Positions 29,954 to 40,505 of a stretch of 64,000 nt of DNA are shown here, in pieces (the stretch's first letter is position 1; each line of letters starts with the position of its first letter). Source of the DNA: Akkermansiaceae bacterium (GTDB taxonomy: Bacteria; Verrucomicrobiota; Verrucomicrobiia; Verrucomicrobiales; Akkermansiaceae); the NCBI GenBank assembly GCA_029242935.1, contig JAQWSX010000042.1, forward strand, positions 1 to 64,000. The letters run 5' to 3'. Both the position numbers and the translations under genes were made by a program. A model generated the notes under the pieces. The model was not told where the DNA came from, searched no databases, and saw only the letters and a list, made by a program, of their open reading frames with translations.

Positions 29954-30566
29954 TTTTCAAAATCACCCCCTAGTGGCAGATCGTCTCGCTCGACTTCGCT
30001 CCGCCACTTGCCCTCCGCGGGACTTCCGACATTACGTTTCCGACATCGCACGACTCTTAGTTCTACCCGCGACGGCTAATTTGGCGACGAAGGAAACAGA
30101 GGTTACCACGCCGCTCACTTCGATGACCGGGCTAGAATTGGCCCGTCCAATTGTCCTTGTTCCTATTCTCAGGGCAGGACTTGGGTTTAGTGAAGCTTTT
30201 CTCCAAATGCTCCCTGAAGCAACCGTGGCCCATTATGGAATGAATAGGAACGAGGAAAGCCTGCAACCCGAAGTCTATCTCGAGCGATTTCCCGATCACA
30301 TCGCGGGAGCTGAAGTCTTTGTTTTAGATCCCATGCTAGCGACTGGAGGAAGCGCCATAACTGCAATTGATGGCCTCAAAAAACGAGGAGCTAAACATCT
30401 CCATTTCGTGTGCCTCGTTGCTAGCCCCGAGGGAATAAAGTCTCTTGAAGAAAGCCACCCGGATGTCATTATCACAGTAGCCGCTATCGATGAAGGACTC
30501 AATGAACAAGGATATATTGTTCCCGGTCTCGGTGACGCCGGCGACCGAATCTTCGGCACCTTATAA
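29946..30566 (+). CDS. upp: Uracil phosphoribosyltransferase
   Basis: VPILRAGLGFSEAFLQMLPEA, VFVLDPMLATGGSAITAID, GYIVPGLGDAGDRIFGT. Confidence 0.95.
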   Translation: MPDFQNHPLVADRLARLRSATCPPRDFRHYVSDIARLLVLPATANLATKETEVTTPLTSMTGLELARPIVLVPILRAGLGFSEAFLQMLPEATVAHYGMNRNEESLQPEVYLERFPDHIAGAEVFVLDPMLATGGSAITAIDGLKKRGAKHLHFVCLVASPEGIKSLEESHPDVIITVAAIDEGLNEQGYIVPGLGDAGDRIFGTL

Positions 30567-30567
30567 G

Positions 30568-33219
30568 ATGGCACTCTGCACGACTTGGGCTTATTCTTCC
30601 CGTGTGCGATTACTGGGATTAGTCTTCCTCTTCAGCTATTCATCCTCCCTGCTCGGAGAGGGTGTCACTTTGGGTGAGGTCCAACAGTCACCGGAATATC
30701 AGGCTGCCAAAAAATACATCTCGGATTACCTTCCCGATCTTGCAATTCCCAGAGTTGAAAAAATTTTAGCACGGGAAGATCTCGACGAGACCGCCCGCAC
30801 AACCCTACTCACTCTTCTCGGCGAGGCTCAGATCCGGGCAGGCACTCCTGGCCTCGCACTTAAAACGCTCGACGATCCGCTCTTGAGAGAATTCAGCCCC
30901 GCCCATCTCTGGCGAAGCTACTCACTCGTCAAGATGGGCAGGTATCGGGATGCCATCGGCGAACTCAAAAAAATTGACCGCATGAACATGCGAGAAAACG
31001 CGGACCTCCAAACCGGAAAACTTTTACTCGCACTCGGTAACACCAAAGACGCTCGGCCAAAATTAACCCCTCTTTTGAAGTCAAAAGACACCTCGATCAG
31101 AAGGGAAGCCACGCTGCAACTCATCTCGGTCGCCCTCTCACAGAACCAGCTCGATGAAGCCACCTCTCTCCTCAAAGAGTCAAGCCCCGCCAACCCTGTC
31201 GAAGAGAGCCTCATTCGCTATCTTGACGGAAGACTTCAACTCGCAAAAGGGGATCGTCTCTCTGCAGTGGGAACATTCCAAGCCTTACTCAACGATCCCG
31301 AGATTCGAAAAAATCTCCCTGCCGCACTTTACCACGAATCAACCATAGCTCTCGCCGACAGCCTATCCCTTGAGGGAAATGAATCCGCAGCAATTGATTC
31401 ACTCCTCGAGACTCTTAACAAGAATCCGGTTCCACCGAACTTGGGAGCTATTTTCGCACGCTTGAGAATTTGGGCGGACAAGACTGACTCAGCTGCACTC
31501 ATTTTAAATATTTCAAAGTGGGCTCCCCCTCGACCAGCGTTCCTAGAAAACCCCTCGGTCAGAATTTCCAGTTCCGTTCAAGCCATCAGCCCAACTCTCC
31601 CCAACGCCATTCCCTCCACCACTTTACCTGAGCCGAGAAGCCTTTACTCACTCTCATTTCTCGCAGGTATCCAACTTCAATCTGACGACCTCGACCAAAG
31701 AAGAGAAGGTCGCAAAAGAGCCGCGCAACTCCAGCTCATCAGCCCAAGTGGCTCAGCATTAGTAAACCGCTCATTACTCGAACTCGGCGTCCTGAACTTT
31801 AAAGAGAGTAATTTTGAGCAGGCACTAGCTATCTTTTCTCTGCTCGATGACGAGAAAGCTGCACCAGCAACCAAAGCCTACGCCAAAGCTCTTGCAGCAA
31901 AGGCCGCATTTGCCATCGAGGAACAAACCAAGGCGAGCCAGCTCTTTCTTGAGGCCGAAGAAATTGCCCGGGAAATCCAGCGAGATGATCTTGGGTCACT
32001 TGCGGCCTTGAATGCCGGAATCACGCTACTCACTTCAACACGTTCAAAGGAGATCGATGAAATTACACGCAACCTCGACAGCCCGGAAGCTCGCTCGTTT
32101 CTCATTCTGGAACGTGGTTTGTTCCTTTCCTCAAAAAGAGACACTGAAGCCCGGGATCTTCTCGTAAGTTTCCTCGCAAATTTCCCTGATAATCCCCGCA
32201 CACCCGAGGCCGCTCTGGCTCTCGCCGAGAGCGCGATCTTTAGTTTACCCCTTGATCGCGAACTTGCCCGTAAAAATATCACCCCTCTTAAGTTCGATCT
32301 TAAGAACAAACCCGATCTTGAAGCCCGACGAGTGCTAGTATTGCTCGCTCTAAATAAAGGAATCCAGCAGGCTCAGGACTTCCTAGCTAAGGCCCCTTCC
32401 CACCCATTAGCCCCCCGGGTCCTCTTTCAGCTTGGCCAGACCTATCGCAAACCAACCGACGACAGGGATAAGGAAATTGGTAAAGCGAACTACCAATTTG
32501 AGCTTCTAATTGAGAAATATCCAGAGAGCGAATTCACAGATCCGGCCCGCTACTATAGCGCACTCACATCTACCGCACTCAAAACCAATTCTGCGGACAA
32601 GACCGCTATCTTTCGATTTCGGGAACTCATCGATAGAAAAGGAGTCCTTGCCAATGAAGCCGCCATCAATCTCTGCAGTCTTTTGATCGACCGAAACCAA
32701 CAAGAACGGGCGCTTGGCGAAATCGAAACATTTCTTAAAAATGAAAATAATTCTGAGAGCGACCGGCGACGCTTTCTCGTTCTTGGAGCCGATGCCTCCA
32801 ACCAGATTGGTCAGCATAAGAACGCTTTGGAATTTTATAACAGCCTTCTCGAACTCAAAAACCTACCCGCTTCCACTAAAAATCGAGCGCATTATATCAG
32901 CGGTCAAGCCCTCGAAAAATTAGGCCAGAACGCGCAAGCCCTAGAATCCTACTTTCGGGTGATCAATCGTGATTTCTCTCCTGAATCCACTACTTCTCTC
33001 GAATGGAAATGGTATGATAAGTGTGGCATTGAAGGGGCGCTTTCCCTCCTAGAAAGAGAAGAGCGCTGGAAAGCTGCAATTCAACTTGCTGAACAAATTG
33101 GGAAGAGTGGAAGCCCGCGTGCGGAGGACGCCCAGAAGATAGCCGAACGCATCGGCCTCGAACATTTCATCTATCGAGGACGCCAAGCGCCTGTTGAAAA
33201 AACTCCCCCAAAACAGTAG
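30568..33219 (+). CDS. Large tetratricopeptide-repeat protein
   Basis: Repeated TPR-like helices over ~880 aa, N-terminal hydrophobic segment; start reassigned to ATG 30568 just after upp. Confidence 0.75.
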   Translation: MALCTTWAYSSRVRLLGLVFLFSYSSSLLGEGVTLGEVQQSPEYQAAKKYISDYLPDLAIPRVEKILAREDLDETARTTLLTLLGEAQIRAGTPGLALKTLDDPLLREFSPAHLWRSYSLVKMGRYRDAIGELKKIDRMNMRENADLQTGKLLLALGNTKDARPKLTPLLKSKDTSIRREATLQLISVALSQNQLDEATSLLKESSPANPVEESLIRYLDGRLQLAKGDRLSAVGTFQALLNDPEIRKNLPAALYHESTIALADSLSLEGNESAAIDSLLETLNKNPVPPNLGAIFARLRIWADKTDSAALILNISKWAPPRPAFLENPSVRISSSVQAISPTLPNAIPSTTLPEPRSLYSLSFLAGIQLQSDDLDQRREGRKRAAQLQLISPSGSALVNRSLLELGVLNFKESNFEQALAIFSLLDDEKAAPATKAYAKALAAKAAFAIEEQTKASQLFLEAEEIAREIQRDDLGSLAALNAGITLLTSTRSKEIDEITRNLDSPEARSFLILERGLFLSSKRDTEARDLLVSFLANFPDNPRTPEAALALAESAIFSLPLDRELARKNITPLKFDLKNKPDLEARRVLVLLALNKGIQQAQDFLAKAPSHPLAPRVLFQLGQTYRKPTDDRDKEIGKANYQFELLIEKYPESEFTDPARYYSALTSTALKTNSADKTAIFRFRELIDRKGVLANEAAINLCSLLIDRNQQERALGEIETFLKNENNSESDRRRFLVLGADASNQIGQHKNALEFYNSLLELKNLPASTKNRAHYISGQALEKLGQNAQALESYFRVINRDFSPESTTSLEWKWYDKCGIEGALSLLEREERWKAAIQLAEQIGKSGSPRAEDAQKIAERIGLEHFIYRGRQAPVEKTPPKQ

Positions 33220-33336
33220 CCGTTCGACCCCGTTTGCTCTTTGCAGACAGAAGGCCTCCAAAAATGTATTTTTTCCTTTAGTTTAGGAGGCTTAAGGGTT
33301 ATCCCGCCGCACCTTAGTTTATCAATTTTCACGATC

Positions 33337-35115
33337 ATGTCGCAAACAGCTTCCCCGCCCGCCGCCTCTTCAGATCTTCGTAACGCTGTCATCCGGCTAG
33401 CCGGCAATTCCCAGGACGGTATTCAATCGGTGGGAGCCTTCCTTGGACAACTCGCCGGCACCACTGCTCAAGAGGTCATGACCTACATGACGATTCCTAG
33501 CACTATCTCAGGCGGACCTTCTATTTTTCAAGTCCACCTTGGCTCGGGAGAAGTCCTCCACCCCGGAGATCGCGCCGATACCCTCGTCGCATTTTACCAA
33601 CATTCCTATGACGGTCACCTTGACACTCTCAAAGATGGAGGCATCTGCTTTTACGACAGCGATAATGTCGAAGAATTGAAGGACGAGCGTGGAATCATTC
33701 ACATCGGAGTTCCCTTCACTTCCGCAACCATCGAAGCGATTGGCGGGAGTGCCAAATCAAGAGGGAAAAACATCTTTGTCCTCGGCCTGCTTTGTGCAGT
33801 CTACCAATTGGACCGCGAGAAAATGACCGGGATTATCGCCAAAAAGTTCGGCAAAAAATCAGAAGACATTCTCCGCAATGCAATGCTCGCTTTCGACGCC
33901 GGTTACGCTTGGCCCGTTCACGACATCGAACATATGCCGATGGCTCCTGGCGAAAACGATGCAGCTAATCGCATCTCTACCGATGGCAACACCATGATTG
34001 CGCTCGGTTTGATCGCGGGTGGTTGCCGCTTCGGCGCTGGATATCCCATTACTCCGTGGACCACTATCATGGAGTTTCTTCGCACCGAGCTTCCAAAGTA
34101 TAATGGCATGTTCATTCAATGTGAGGACGAGCTTGCCGCAGTTTCCCTCGCCCTTGGAGCTTCTTATTCCGGACATCTCGCCATCACCGGCTCTTCCGGA
34201 CCTGGTCTGGCCCTAAAGGCTGAGGCTTTAGGCTACGCCAGCATGGCCGAACTTCCACTCATCGTCGTCAATATCCAACGTGGAGGGCCCTCCACCGGCC
34301 TTCCCACTTCGGTAGAACAATCTGATTTACTTCAAGCCATTTACGGATCCCACGGTGATGCCCCCCGCATTGTCTTGGCCCCCAAAAATGTCGAAGACTG
34401 TTTCTACACCGCCCTTGAGGCCTGCCGCCTAGCCAAGCAATATTCGACCCCTGTTTTCATCCTCTCCGATCAGGCTATCGCAACCCGTCTCGAAGCCTTC
34501 GAAGAGCCTAACCTTGAAACCCACTGGCAGGATCCGGAGCTCGATCTCTCCGAGCGAGGAGCCGACTTCAAGCCATACCCTCTAGATCAGTTAACCCGCC
34601 ACTCACCTCCGGGAGCTCGTTCTAGTGAAGGAAAGTATCCGGTCGTCACGGGCCTTGAGCACGATGAATGGGGCCACCCTTCCGGCAACCCGACCAACCA
34701 CGAAAAGATGACCGAGAAGCGGCGCAATAAACTTGTCAAGCTCGCCAAATCCCTCCCTCTCCCCGAGGTTCATGGCGAGTACGAAGGCTCTCTTCTCTTG
34801 GTCGGCTGGGGATCCACATACGGGCCCATTAAGGAAGCCACCGATCGACTTAACGCCCTAGGTCACAAAGTTGGTTCGATCAACATCCGCCATGTCCATC
34901 CCCTTCCAGACGGATTGGGGGAACTCTTCGAAAAATACGATCACGTCCTCGTCCCCGAAATGAACGATTCCGGTGTTTATGGTTACGGTCAGCTTGCCAC
35001 CCTTCTAAGGGGCAAGACTTGTAACCCTAAAATTGAATCCCTGAATAAAGTTCAAGGTATCAGCTTCCGTGTTCTGGAAATCACTGATGCTGCCGAATTA
35101 CTCATCAAAGGCTAA
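33337..35115 (+). CDS. 2-oxoacid:acceptor oxidoreductase, fused gamma/alpha subunit
   Basis: RLAGNSQDGIQSVGAFLGQLA gamma domain, then GCRFGAGYPITPWTTIMEFL, INIRHVHPLP alpha domain; start MSQTAS at 33337. Confidence 0.9.
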   Translation: MSQTASPPAASSDLRNAVIRLAGNSQDGIQSVGAFLGQLAGTTAQEVMTYMTIPSTISGGPSIFQVHLGSGEVLHPGDRADTLVAFYQHSYDGHLDTLKDGGICFYDSDNVEELKDERGIIHIGVPFTSATIEAIGGSAKSRGKNIFVLGLLCAVYQLDREKMTGIIAKKFGKKSEDILRNAMLAFDAGYAWPVHDIEHMPMAPGENDAANRISTDGNTMIALGLIAGGCRFGAGYPITPWTTIMEFLRTELPKYNGMFIQCEDELAAVSLALGASYSGHLAITGSSGPGLALKAEALGYASMAELPLIVVNIQRGGPSTGLPTSVEQSDLLQAIYGSHGDAPRIVLAPKNVEDCFYTALEACRLAKQYSTPVFILSDQAIATRLEAFEEPNLETHWQDPELDLSERGADFKPYPLDQLTRHSPPGARSSEGKYPVVTGLEHDEWGHPSGNPTNHEKMTEKRRNKLVKLAKSLPLPEVHGEYEGSLLLVGWGSTYGPIKEATDRLNALGHKVGSINIRHVHPLPDGLGELFEKYDHVLVPEMNDSGVYGYGQLATLLRGKTCNPKIESLNKVQGISFRVLEITDAAELLIKG

Positions 35116-35148
35116 AATACTTTTCCTAATCTAAACCCGACTTTTATC

Positions 35149-36048
35149 ATGTCAGATACCACCTCAGCCGCCCCCGCCGAAAAGCTCACAAAGAAGCAAC
35201 TCAAAGCAGATCACCCTACCTGGTGTCCCGCCTGCGGCGACTTTGCGGTACTTGCCTCCTTCTTTAATGTCGTCCAAAAACTCGGAATTCCTCACGAAAA
35301 AATCGTCTGTGTCGCTGGAATTGGATGTTCCTCCCGCTTTCCCTATTTTGTGAACACTCACGGAATTCACTTCATTCACGGCCGGGCTCTCCCACTAGCC
35401 ACCGGGATTTCACTTTCCCGCCCTGATCTTCACGTCTTCGTTTTTGGCGGTGATGGAGACGGATTCTCCATTGGAGGAAACCACCTCAACCACGCCGCTC
35501 GAAAAAACGTCAACCTCTCCTACGTTGTGATGGATAACTTCGTTTACGGTCTCACAAAAAACCAAACCTCCCCGACGACTCCAATTGGGCAGCGCTCCAA
35601 AACTGACCCACGAGGAGCAATTGATCGCCCAATCAACCCGATGGCCCAACTGGTTTCCAGCGGCGCAACCTTCATTGCCCGCACCCACGCAGCGCAAGTA
35701 AAGCACATGAACGAAATGTTCGAGCGAGCCATCCTCCATCCCGGTTTCGCCGTCGTGGAAACCCTCTCTGAATGCACCATGTTTAATCCTGGATCATTCG
35801 ACGACAGTATTCCTCGCAAAGGCGGAGTCTTTGATCTTATCAACGAAGAAGAACAAGATCTCGAATCCGTCGCGGCAGCAATGAACCTTTCACAAGATCT
35901 TTCTCCCGGAAAATTTGGCGTGTATTACGAAACCAAGAGACCCACTAAAAACGAACTTGAGCGCGAATGGCTGGCCGACGCTCGCAGCAAAGTCGGTGAC
36001 CTCAGCGAACGAGACCTCCTTCGCCAGCGCTTCTCTTCCATGCGCTAG
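35149..36048 (+). CDS. 2-oxoacid:ferredoxin oxidoreductase, beta subunit
   Basis: TWCPACGDFAVLASF, VAGIGCSSRFPYFVNTHGIHFIHGRALPLATG, FGGDGDGFSIGGNHL (TPP), YGLTKNQTSPTT. Confidence 0.94.
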   Translation: MSDTTSAAPAEKLTKKQLKADHPTWCPACGDFAVLASFFNVVQKLGIPHEKIVCVAGIGCSSRFPYFVNTHGIHFIHGRALPLATGISLSRPDLHVFVFGGDGDGFSIGGNHLNHAARKNVNLSYVVMDNFVYGLTKNQTSPTTPIGQRSKTDPRGAIDRPINPMAQLVSSGATFIARTHAAQVKHMNEMFERAILHPGFAVVETLSECTMFNPGSFDDSIPRKGGVFDLINEEEQDLESVAAAMNLSQDLSPGKFGVYYETKRPTKNELEREWLADARSKVGDLSERDLLRQRFSSMR

Positions 36049-36082
36049 GAGTCACGAGCTAACGGAAGATTAACCGACTCAA

Positions 36083-36111
36083 AAAAGGGAGATCACCTCG
36101 ATCGCCCTTTT
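36083..36111. terminator. Putative bidirectional terminator hairpin between convergent genes
   Basis: aaaagggagatc-acctc-gatcgcccttttc: 12-bp stem with one mismatch, A-run on one side and T-run on the other. Confidence 0.6.
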
Positions 36112-36136
36112 CATGATTTAGAGTTGTGATACTCAT

Positions 36137-36970
36137 TTACTGGATTTCCATTCCGCTCTTAGCGTAAACCCAGCGCACGATCTTTCCATCCTTGATTAAG
36201 GCCTTGGCTTGAACCGGTCGAACCCCGAAAATTGTAGCGGCTTCATAGGCAGCCAAGCCAGTCTGATACTCTGTCCCATCAATAGTCTCTTCTCCGTTCG
36301 TTTTCCACCCCTTGACCTGATCACTGGTGAACTCTTTCACCGCCCCACCTGCGATACTTTCTTTCATCAGGGCAATGATCTCATCATCACCCAGTTTCGC
36401 ATCCGCGGCAGGTGCCGGAGCAGGAGCGGGAGTTGGCTCAACAACCGGCATCGGCTCCGGAGCAGGCGCTGGGACCGGGTCAATTTTAGCAACCGGAGTG
36501 GGCGTTGTTGTAGGAGCGGGTGCCGGAGTCGGAACCGGAGCAGGTGAGGTTGTAGTCGCAACGGCATCTCCGGCTTCCCTTTCATAAATCTTTTTCACCA
36601 ACTGCTGAAAAAGGTCGGTGTCCTTTGGCGAAATTTTGCCTTTGCCGTTTGAATCCGCCTTCTCGACGATCAACGAATCATTCTTACGATTCAAAAGCGT
36701 CACAACATCGCCCTTCTTTAATCTCACCTGCCCTTCTCCACCAGAAGTCGGAATTTCAGTTGGATTCTCGATTGTAACGGTCTCGGGGAGGTCGTTATCC
36801 CGAACCTCATCCAGATTTATAGTATAACTGGCCCCCTTGTATTTCACAATAACAACCATCCCATTATTTTCCTCCCTCACGTCGACCAACGCAGGAGTTA
36901 TGGTTCCACTGAGAAGATATCCCAGAAAGTAAAGGACGAAGACAACTGCAGCGAATTGAGCGTATTTCAT
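36137..36970 (-). CDS. Membrane-anchored hypothetical protein with Pro/Ala/Thr-rich linker
   Basis: N-terminal TM helix, SH3-like segment, ~60 aa PAPAPTPTP linker, compact C-terminal domain. Confidence 0.65.
   Translation of the reverse strand: MKYAQFAAVVFVLYFLGYLLSGTITPALVDVREENNGMVVIVKYKGASYTINLDEVRDNDLPETVTIENPTEIPTSGGEGQVRLKKGDVVTLLNRKNDSLIVEKADSNGKGKISPKDTDLFQQLVKKIYEREAGDAVATTTSPAPVPTPAPAPTTTPTPVAKIDPVPAPAPEPMPVVEPTPAPAPAPAADAKLGDDEIIALMKESIAGGAVKEFTSDQVKGWKTNGEETIDGTEYQTGLAAYEAATIFGVRPVQAKALIKDGKIVRWVYAKSGMEIQ
36400..36552. repeat. Low-complexity PAPTPAP-encoding repeat
   Basis: Degenerate repeats ggagcaggagcgggagt / gccggagtcggaaccggagca inside the CDS 36137-36970. Confidence 0.7.
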
Positions 36971-37073
36971 AATCAGGCGAAGATCTTATGGGAGGCTAAA
37001 ACAGAATTATCAGATTGTCACGCAGTCAAAGTCAGCATTTGACCTTTCCACCATGAGGAGAAAGGCTCTCCTC

Positions 37074-39842
37074 ATGTCAGAAACTCGTTTGTTCCTACTT
37101 GATGGCATGGCACTCGTCTATCGTGCTCACTTTGCCTTCATTCGCAATCCAATTACGAACTCGCAAGGAGTAAACACCTCTGCAATTTACGGTTTCACGA
37201 ACACCTTACTTACAATCATTGAAAAAGAGGCCCCCACCCACCTCGCCGTCGCCTTTGATACATCAGCCCCAACCTCTCGGCACATTCTTTACCCAGAATA
37301 CAAGGCCCAGCGTGAGGCCATGCCAGAAGAGCTCGCGGCCGCCATTCCAGAGGTCAAAAAGGTCTGTGCTGCCTTCAAAATTCCTGTTCTCGTGATAGAC
37401 GGTTTCGAAGCCGACGATATTATTGGAACCGTGGCCCGTCGCGCCGAGGAAACTGGTGAGATCGAGACCTTCATGGTCACACCCGACAAGGATTTCGCCC
37501 AATTGGTAGCACCTCACACCGCAATGTGGAAACCGGGACGCCAAGGGTCGGATCACGAAGTTCTCACCCACGAAAAGATCCTTGCTAACTGGGGAATCGA
37601 GAATCCAAAGCAAGTCATCGACATTCTAGGCCTCTGGGGCGATGCCTCCGACAACATCCCCGGCGTGCCAGGAATTGGTGAGAAAACCGCCAAAAAGCTC
37701 GTCGCTCAATATGGCTCGGTTGAAGGACTGCTCGAAAATACCGACAAGCTCAAAGGCAAACAGAAAGAAAATGTCACTAATTTTGCTGATCAAGCCCGTC
37801 TTTCCAAAGAACTAGCAACCATCATCACCGATGTCCCCATCAAGGAAACCTTCGATGACTTTAAACTCGAAGAACCGGATGAGAAGGCCCTTAAGTCTCT
37901 CTTCGAAACTTGGGAGTTTCGAACTCTCACCAAACGCCTATTTGGTGAGACTACAGCAACGGAGCAAGCTAAAGTCGCTCCGGTTTTCGAGAGCCTGAAA
38001 ACGCTAACCGATGTTCCTCACAACTATCATCTAGTCCAGTCCGAGAAAGCTCTAGATTCCCTTATCAAGGAACTCCTCGCAGCAGATACTTTTTGCTTCG
38101 ACGTTGAGACCAGTTCACTCGACCGCTTCTCTTCACAGCTTCTTGGAATCGCATTCTCACTCAAACCCTCCGAAGCCTTTTATCTTCCTATCACTGAGTG
38201 GTCCACTCTTCGCGAGAAACTTCTTCCAGTTTTTAAATCCCCCGCTCTTAAAATCGGCCACAACTTAAAGTTCGACCTCGCCATTATGCTCTCGCATGAG
38301 ATCGAGGCCACTGGCCCCTTCTTCGACACCATGCTCGCGCATACTTTAGTCGCTCCGGACCAAAAACATAGCATGGATTCCTTATCCGAAAATCTCCTCG
38401 GATATTCGCCGATCAAACTCGTCGATCTCTTTTCCGGAGAGCAGAACGAAGAAGATGATCTTTTTGCCGCCGCCGCGAAAAAAAAGGCTACCAAGGGAGA
38501 ACTAAATCCTTCCGAACTCCCCATTGAAATTCTCGCCGAATACGCTGCAGAGGATGCTGATGTCACTCTTCAGCTTTACCACAAGCTCATTCCCGAGCTC
38601 AAAGAGCTTAATGTTCTCCCTGTCATGGAGGACATCGAGTCCCCGCTTCTTCCAGTCCTAGTGGCAATGGAAAACGAAGGCATCTCAATGGACCAATCGG
38701 TTCTCGATGAGGTCGGAAAAGTTCTTGCGGTAAAAATCGAAACCCTCAGCAAGGAGATCGAGGAATCCGCAGGGCGCTCTTTTAACCTTAACTCACCAAA
38801 GCAGCTCGGAGAAATCCTCTTTGGCGAAATGAAGCTCGTCGAAAAACCAAAGAAAACGAAGACCGGGCAATTCAAAACCGACGAGCAGACCCTCGCTTCG
38901 CTTGCTTCCAAACACCCCATTGTCTCAAATATTCTTAGCTACCGCGAGGCCAGTAAACTTAAGTCAACTTACGTTGACGCGCTCCCCAACCATCGCGCCG
39001 AACACTCCGATCGCGTGCACACCCATCTTCACCAATTAGTCACCTCAACCGGACGTCTCGCTTCATCTGATCCCAACCTACAGAATATTCCCGTTCGCTC
39101 AGAGATGGGCCGCGAACTGCGCCGCGCCTTTATTCCTCGGGGCTTGGAGTTCACCTTAATGGCGGCCGACTACTCTCAGGTTGAACTTCGCGTGATGGCC
39201 GCACTCTCCGGCGATCCCGCCATGATCGAGGCCTTCAAAAACGACCTCGACATTCACACCGCCACTGCCGCCCGCGTCTTCGGCGTTGAAACCAATGAAG
39301 TCGTTCCCGAAATGCGGCGCACCGCCAAAATGGTCAATTTCGGCATCATTTATGGAATCTCAGCTTTCGGACTCTCACAGCGCCTTGGAATCCCCCGCGG
39401 CGAGGCCAGCGAAATAATCAAAACTTACTTTGAGCTGTATCCTGCCATTCACCAGTTCATGGCAGACACCACCGAAAGTGCTCGCGAAAATGGATACACC
39501 CAAACCCTCGCCGGTCGCCGGCGTTACTTCAAGGATATCAAATCTGAAAACGCCAGTATCCGCGCCAACGCTGAGCGAGCTGCGATCAACAGCCCTATCC
39601 AAGGAACGGCAGCCGATATGATTAAATTAGCCATGGTCCAGATTCACGAACTCATGCGAGGCCGTAAATCGAGGATGATTCTCCAAGTCCACGACGAACT
39701 TCTTTTCGATCTCCATCAGGACGAACAAGACGAGCTTCCACCACTTATTTTAGAGGCCATGGAGGCTGCAATCACCTTACCCCACGAGGTTCCGATAAAA
39801 ATCGACCTAGGATTCGGCGACAACTGGTTGCAAGCCCACTAG
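37074..39842 (+). CDS. polA: DNA polymerase I
   Basis: 5'-3' exo (FLLDGMALVYRAHFAF), 3'-5' exo (FDVETSSLDRF), polymerase motifs (DYSQVELRVMA, RRTAKMVNFGIIYG, LQVHDELLFDL); start at 37074. Confidence 0.96.
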   Translation: MSETRLFLLDGMALVYRAHFAFIRNPITNSQGVNTSAIYGFTNTLLTIIEKEAPTHLAVAFDTSAPTSRHILYPEYKAQREAMPEELAAAIPEVKKVCAAFKIPVLVIDGFEADDIIGTVARRAEETGEIETFMVTPDKDFAQLVAPHTAMWKPGRQGSDHEVLTHEKILANWGIENPKQVIDILGLWGDASDNIPGVPGIGEKTAKKLVAQYGSVEGLLENTDKLKGKQKENVTNFADQARLSKELATIITDVPIKETFDDFKLEEPDEKALKSLFETWEFRTLTKRLFGETTATEQAKVAPVFESLKTLTDVPHNYHLVQSEKALDSLIKELLAADTFCFDVETSSLDRFSSQLLGIAFSLKPSEAFYLPITEWSTLREKLLPVFKSPALKIGHNLKFDLAIMLSHEIEATGPFFDTMLAHTLVAPDQKHSMDSLSENLLGYSPIKLVDLFSGEQNEEDDLFAAAAKKKATKGELNPSELPIEILAEYAAEDADVTLQLYHKLIPELKELNVLPVMEDIESPLLPVLVAMENEGISMDQSVLDEVGKVLAVKIETLSKEIEESAGRSFNLNSPKQLGEILFGEMKLVEKPKKTKTGQFKTDEQTLASLASKHPIVSNILSYREASKLKSTYVDALPNHRAEHSDRVHTHLHQLVTSTGRLASSDPNLQNIPVRSEMGRELRRAFIPRGLEFTLMAADYSQVELRVMAALSGDPAMIEAFKNDLDIHTATAARVFGVETNEVVPEMRRTAKMVNFGIIYGISAFGLSQRLGIPRGEASEIIKTYFELYPAIHQFMADTTESARENGYTQTLAGRRRYFKDIKSENASIRANAERAAINSPIQGTAADMIKLAMVQIHELMRGRKSRMILQVHDELLFDLHQDEQDELPPLILEAMEAAITLPHEVPIKIDLGFGDNWLQAH

Positions 39843-39866
39843 TCTTCCCTAAACTCACCCCTAGTT

Positions 39867-40484
39867 ATGACATTATTCTTCAAAATCGCCCTGATCGGAT
39901 TCCTTACTTCTTTTGCCCTTGGACAAGACCCCGCCAAGGAAACCGTCGAGGAAAAGGAGCCCGAAAAACCAGCGCCTGCTAAGGAATCCACCGTGATTAT
40001 GTCCACCTCCATGGGTGACATTCATATTGAACTAGATTCGAAAAGTGCTCCAATCACCGTCGAAAACTTCCTGAAATATGTCGATGCCAAGCACTACGAC
40101 GGCACCATCTTCCACCGCATTATTGGCAACTTCATGATTCAAGGCGGCGGATTCAAAGAAGTAGATGGCTCATTCAAAAAACAACCTACCAACCCGCCCA
40201 TCAAAAACGAAAGCGAGAAAACTCCGAGCAACAAGCGCGGCACCATAGCTATGGCTCGAACTTCGGCACCAAACAGTGCAACCTCCCAGTTTTTCATCAA
40301 CGTAGTCGACAACACCTTTCTCAACTACCCCAATAACGGCGGTGGATACGCCACCTTTGGAAAGGTCATAAAAGGCATCGAAGTAGTGGACAAAATGAAA
40401 GCCGTGAAAACCGGCGCCAAAAATGGCATGGCAAACGTCCCCATCGAAACCGTCACCATAAAATCGGTGAAGAGAGCTAAGTAA
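39867..40484 (+). CDS. Peptidylprolyl isomerase, cyclophilin type (secreted)
   Basis: TSMGDIHIELDSKSAPITVENFLKYVDAKHYDGTIFHRIIGNFMIQGGGF; GTIAMARTSAPNSATSQFFINVVDN. Confidence 0.95.
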   Translation: MTLFFKIALIGFLTSFALGQDPAKETVEEKEPEKPAPAKESTVIMSTSMGDIHIELDSKSAPITVENFLKYVDAKHYDGTIFHRIIGNFMIQGGGFKEVDGSFKKQPTNPPIKNESEKTPSNKRGTIAMARTSAPNSATSQFFINVVDNTFLNYPNNGGGYATFGKVIKGIEVVDKMKAVKTGAKNGMANVPIETVTIKSVKRAK

Positions 40485-40505
40485 TAGAGCCTAAACAATT
40501 AGTTT

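Noticed and set aside
33250-33295. Possible hairpin gcctcc...ggaggc upstream of the 2-oxoacid oxidoreductase gene
   Set aside because: Short 6-bp stem with a ~26-nt loop; too weak to call.
33337-36048. 2-oxoacid:ferredoxin oxidoreductase pair as unusual
   Set aside because: Fused gamma/alpha plus beta subunits are a common bacterial arrangement.
36400-36552. Repeat array that could suggest CRISPR or minisatellite
   Set aside because: Irregular degenerate repeats inside a coding frame encoding a Pro/Ala/Thr linker; no spacers or cas genes.
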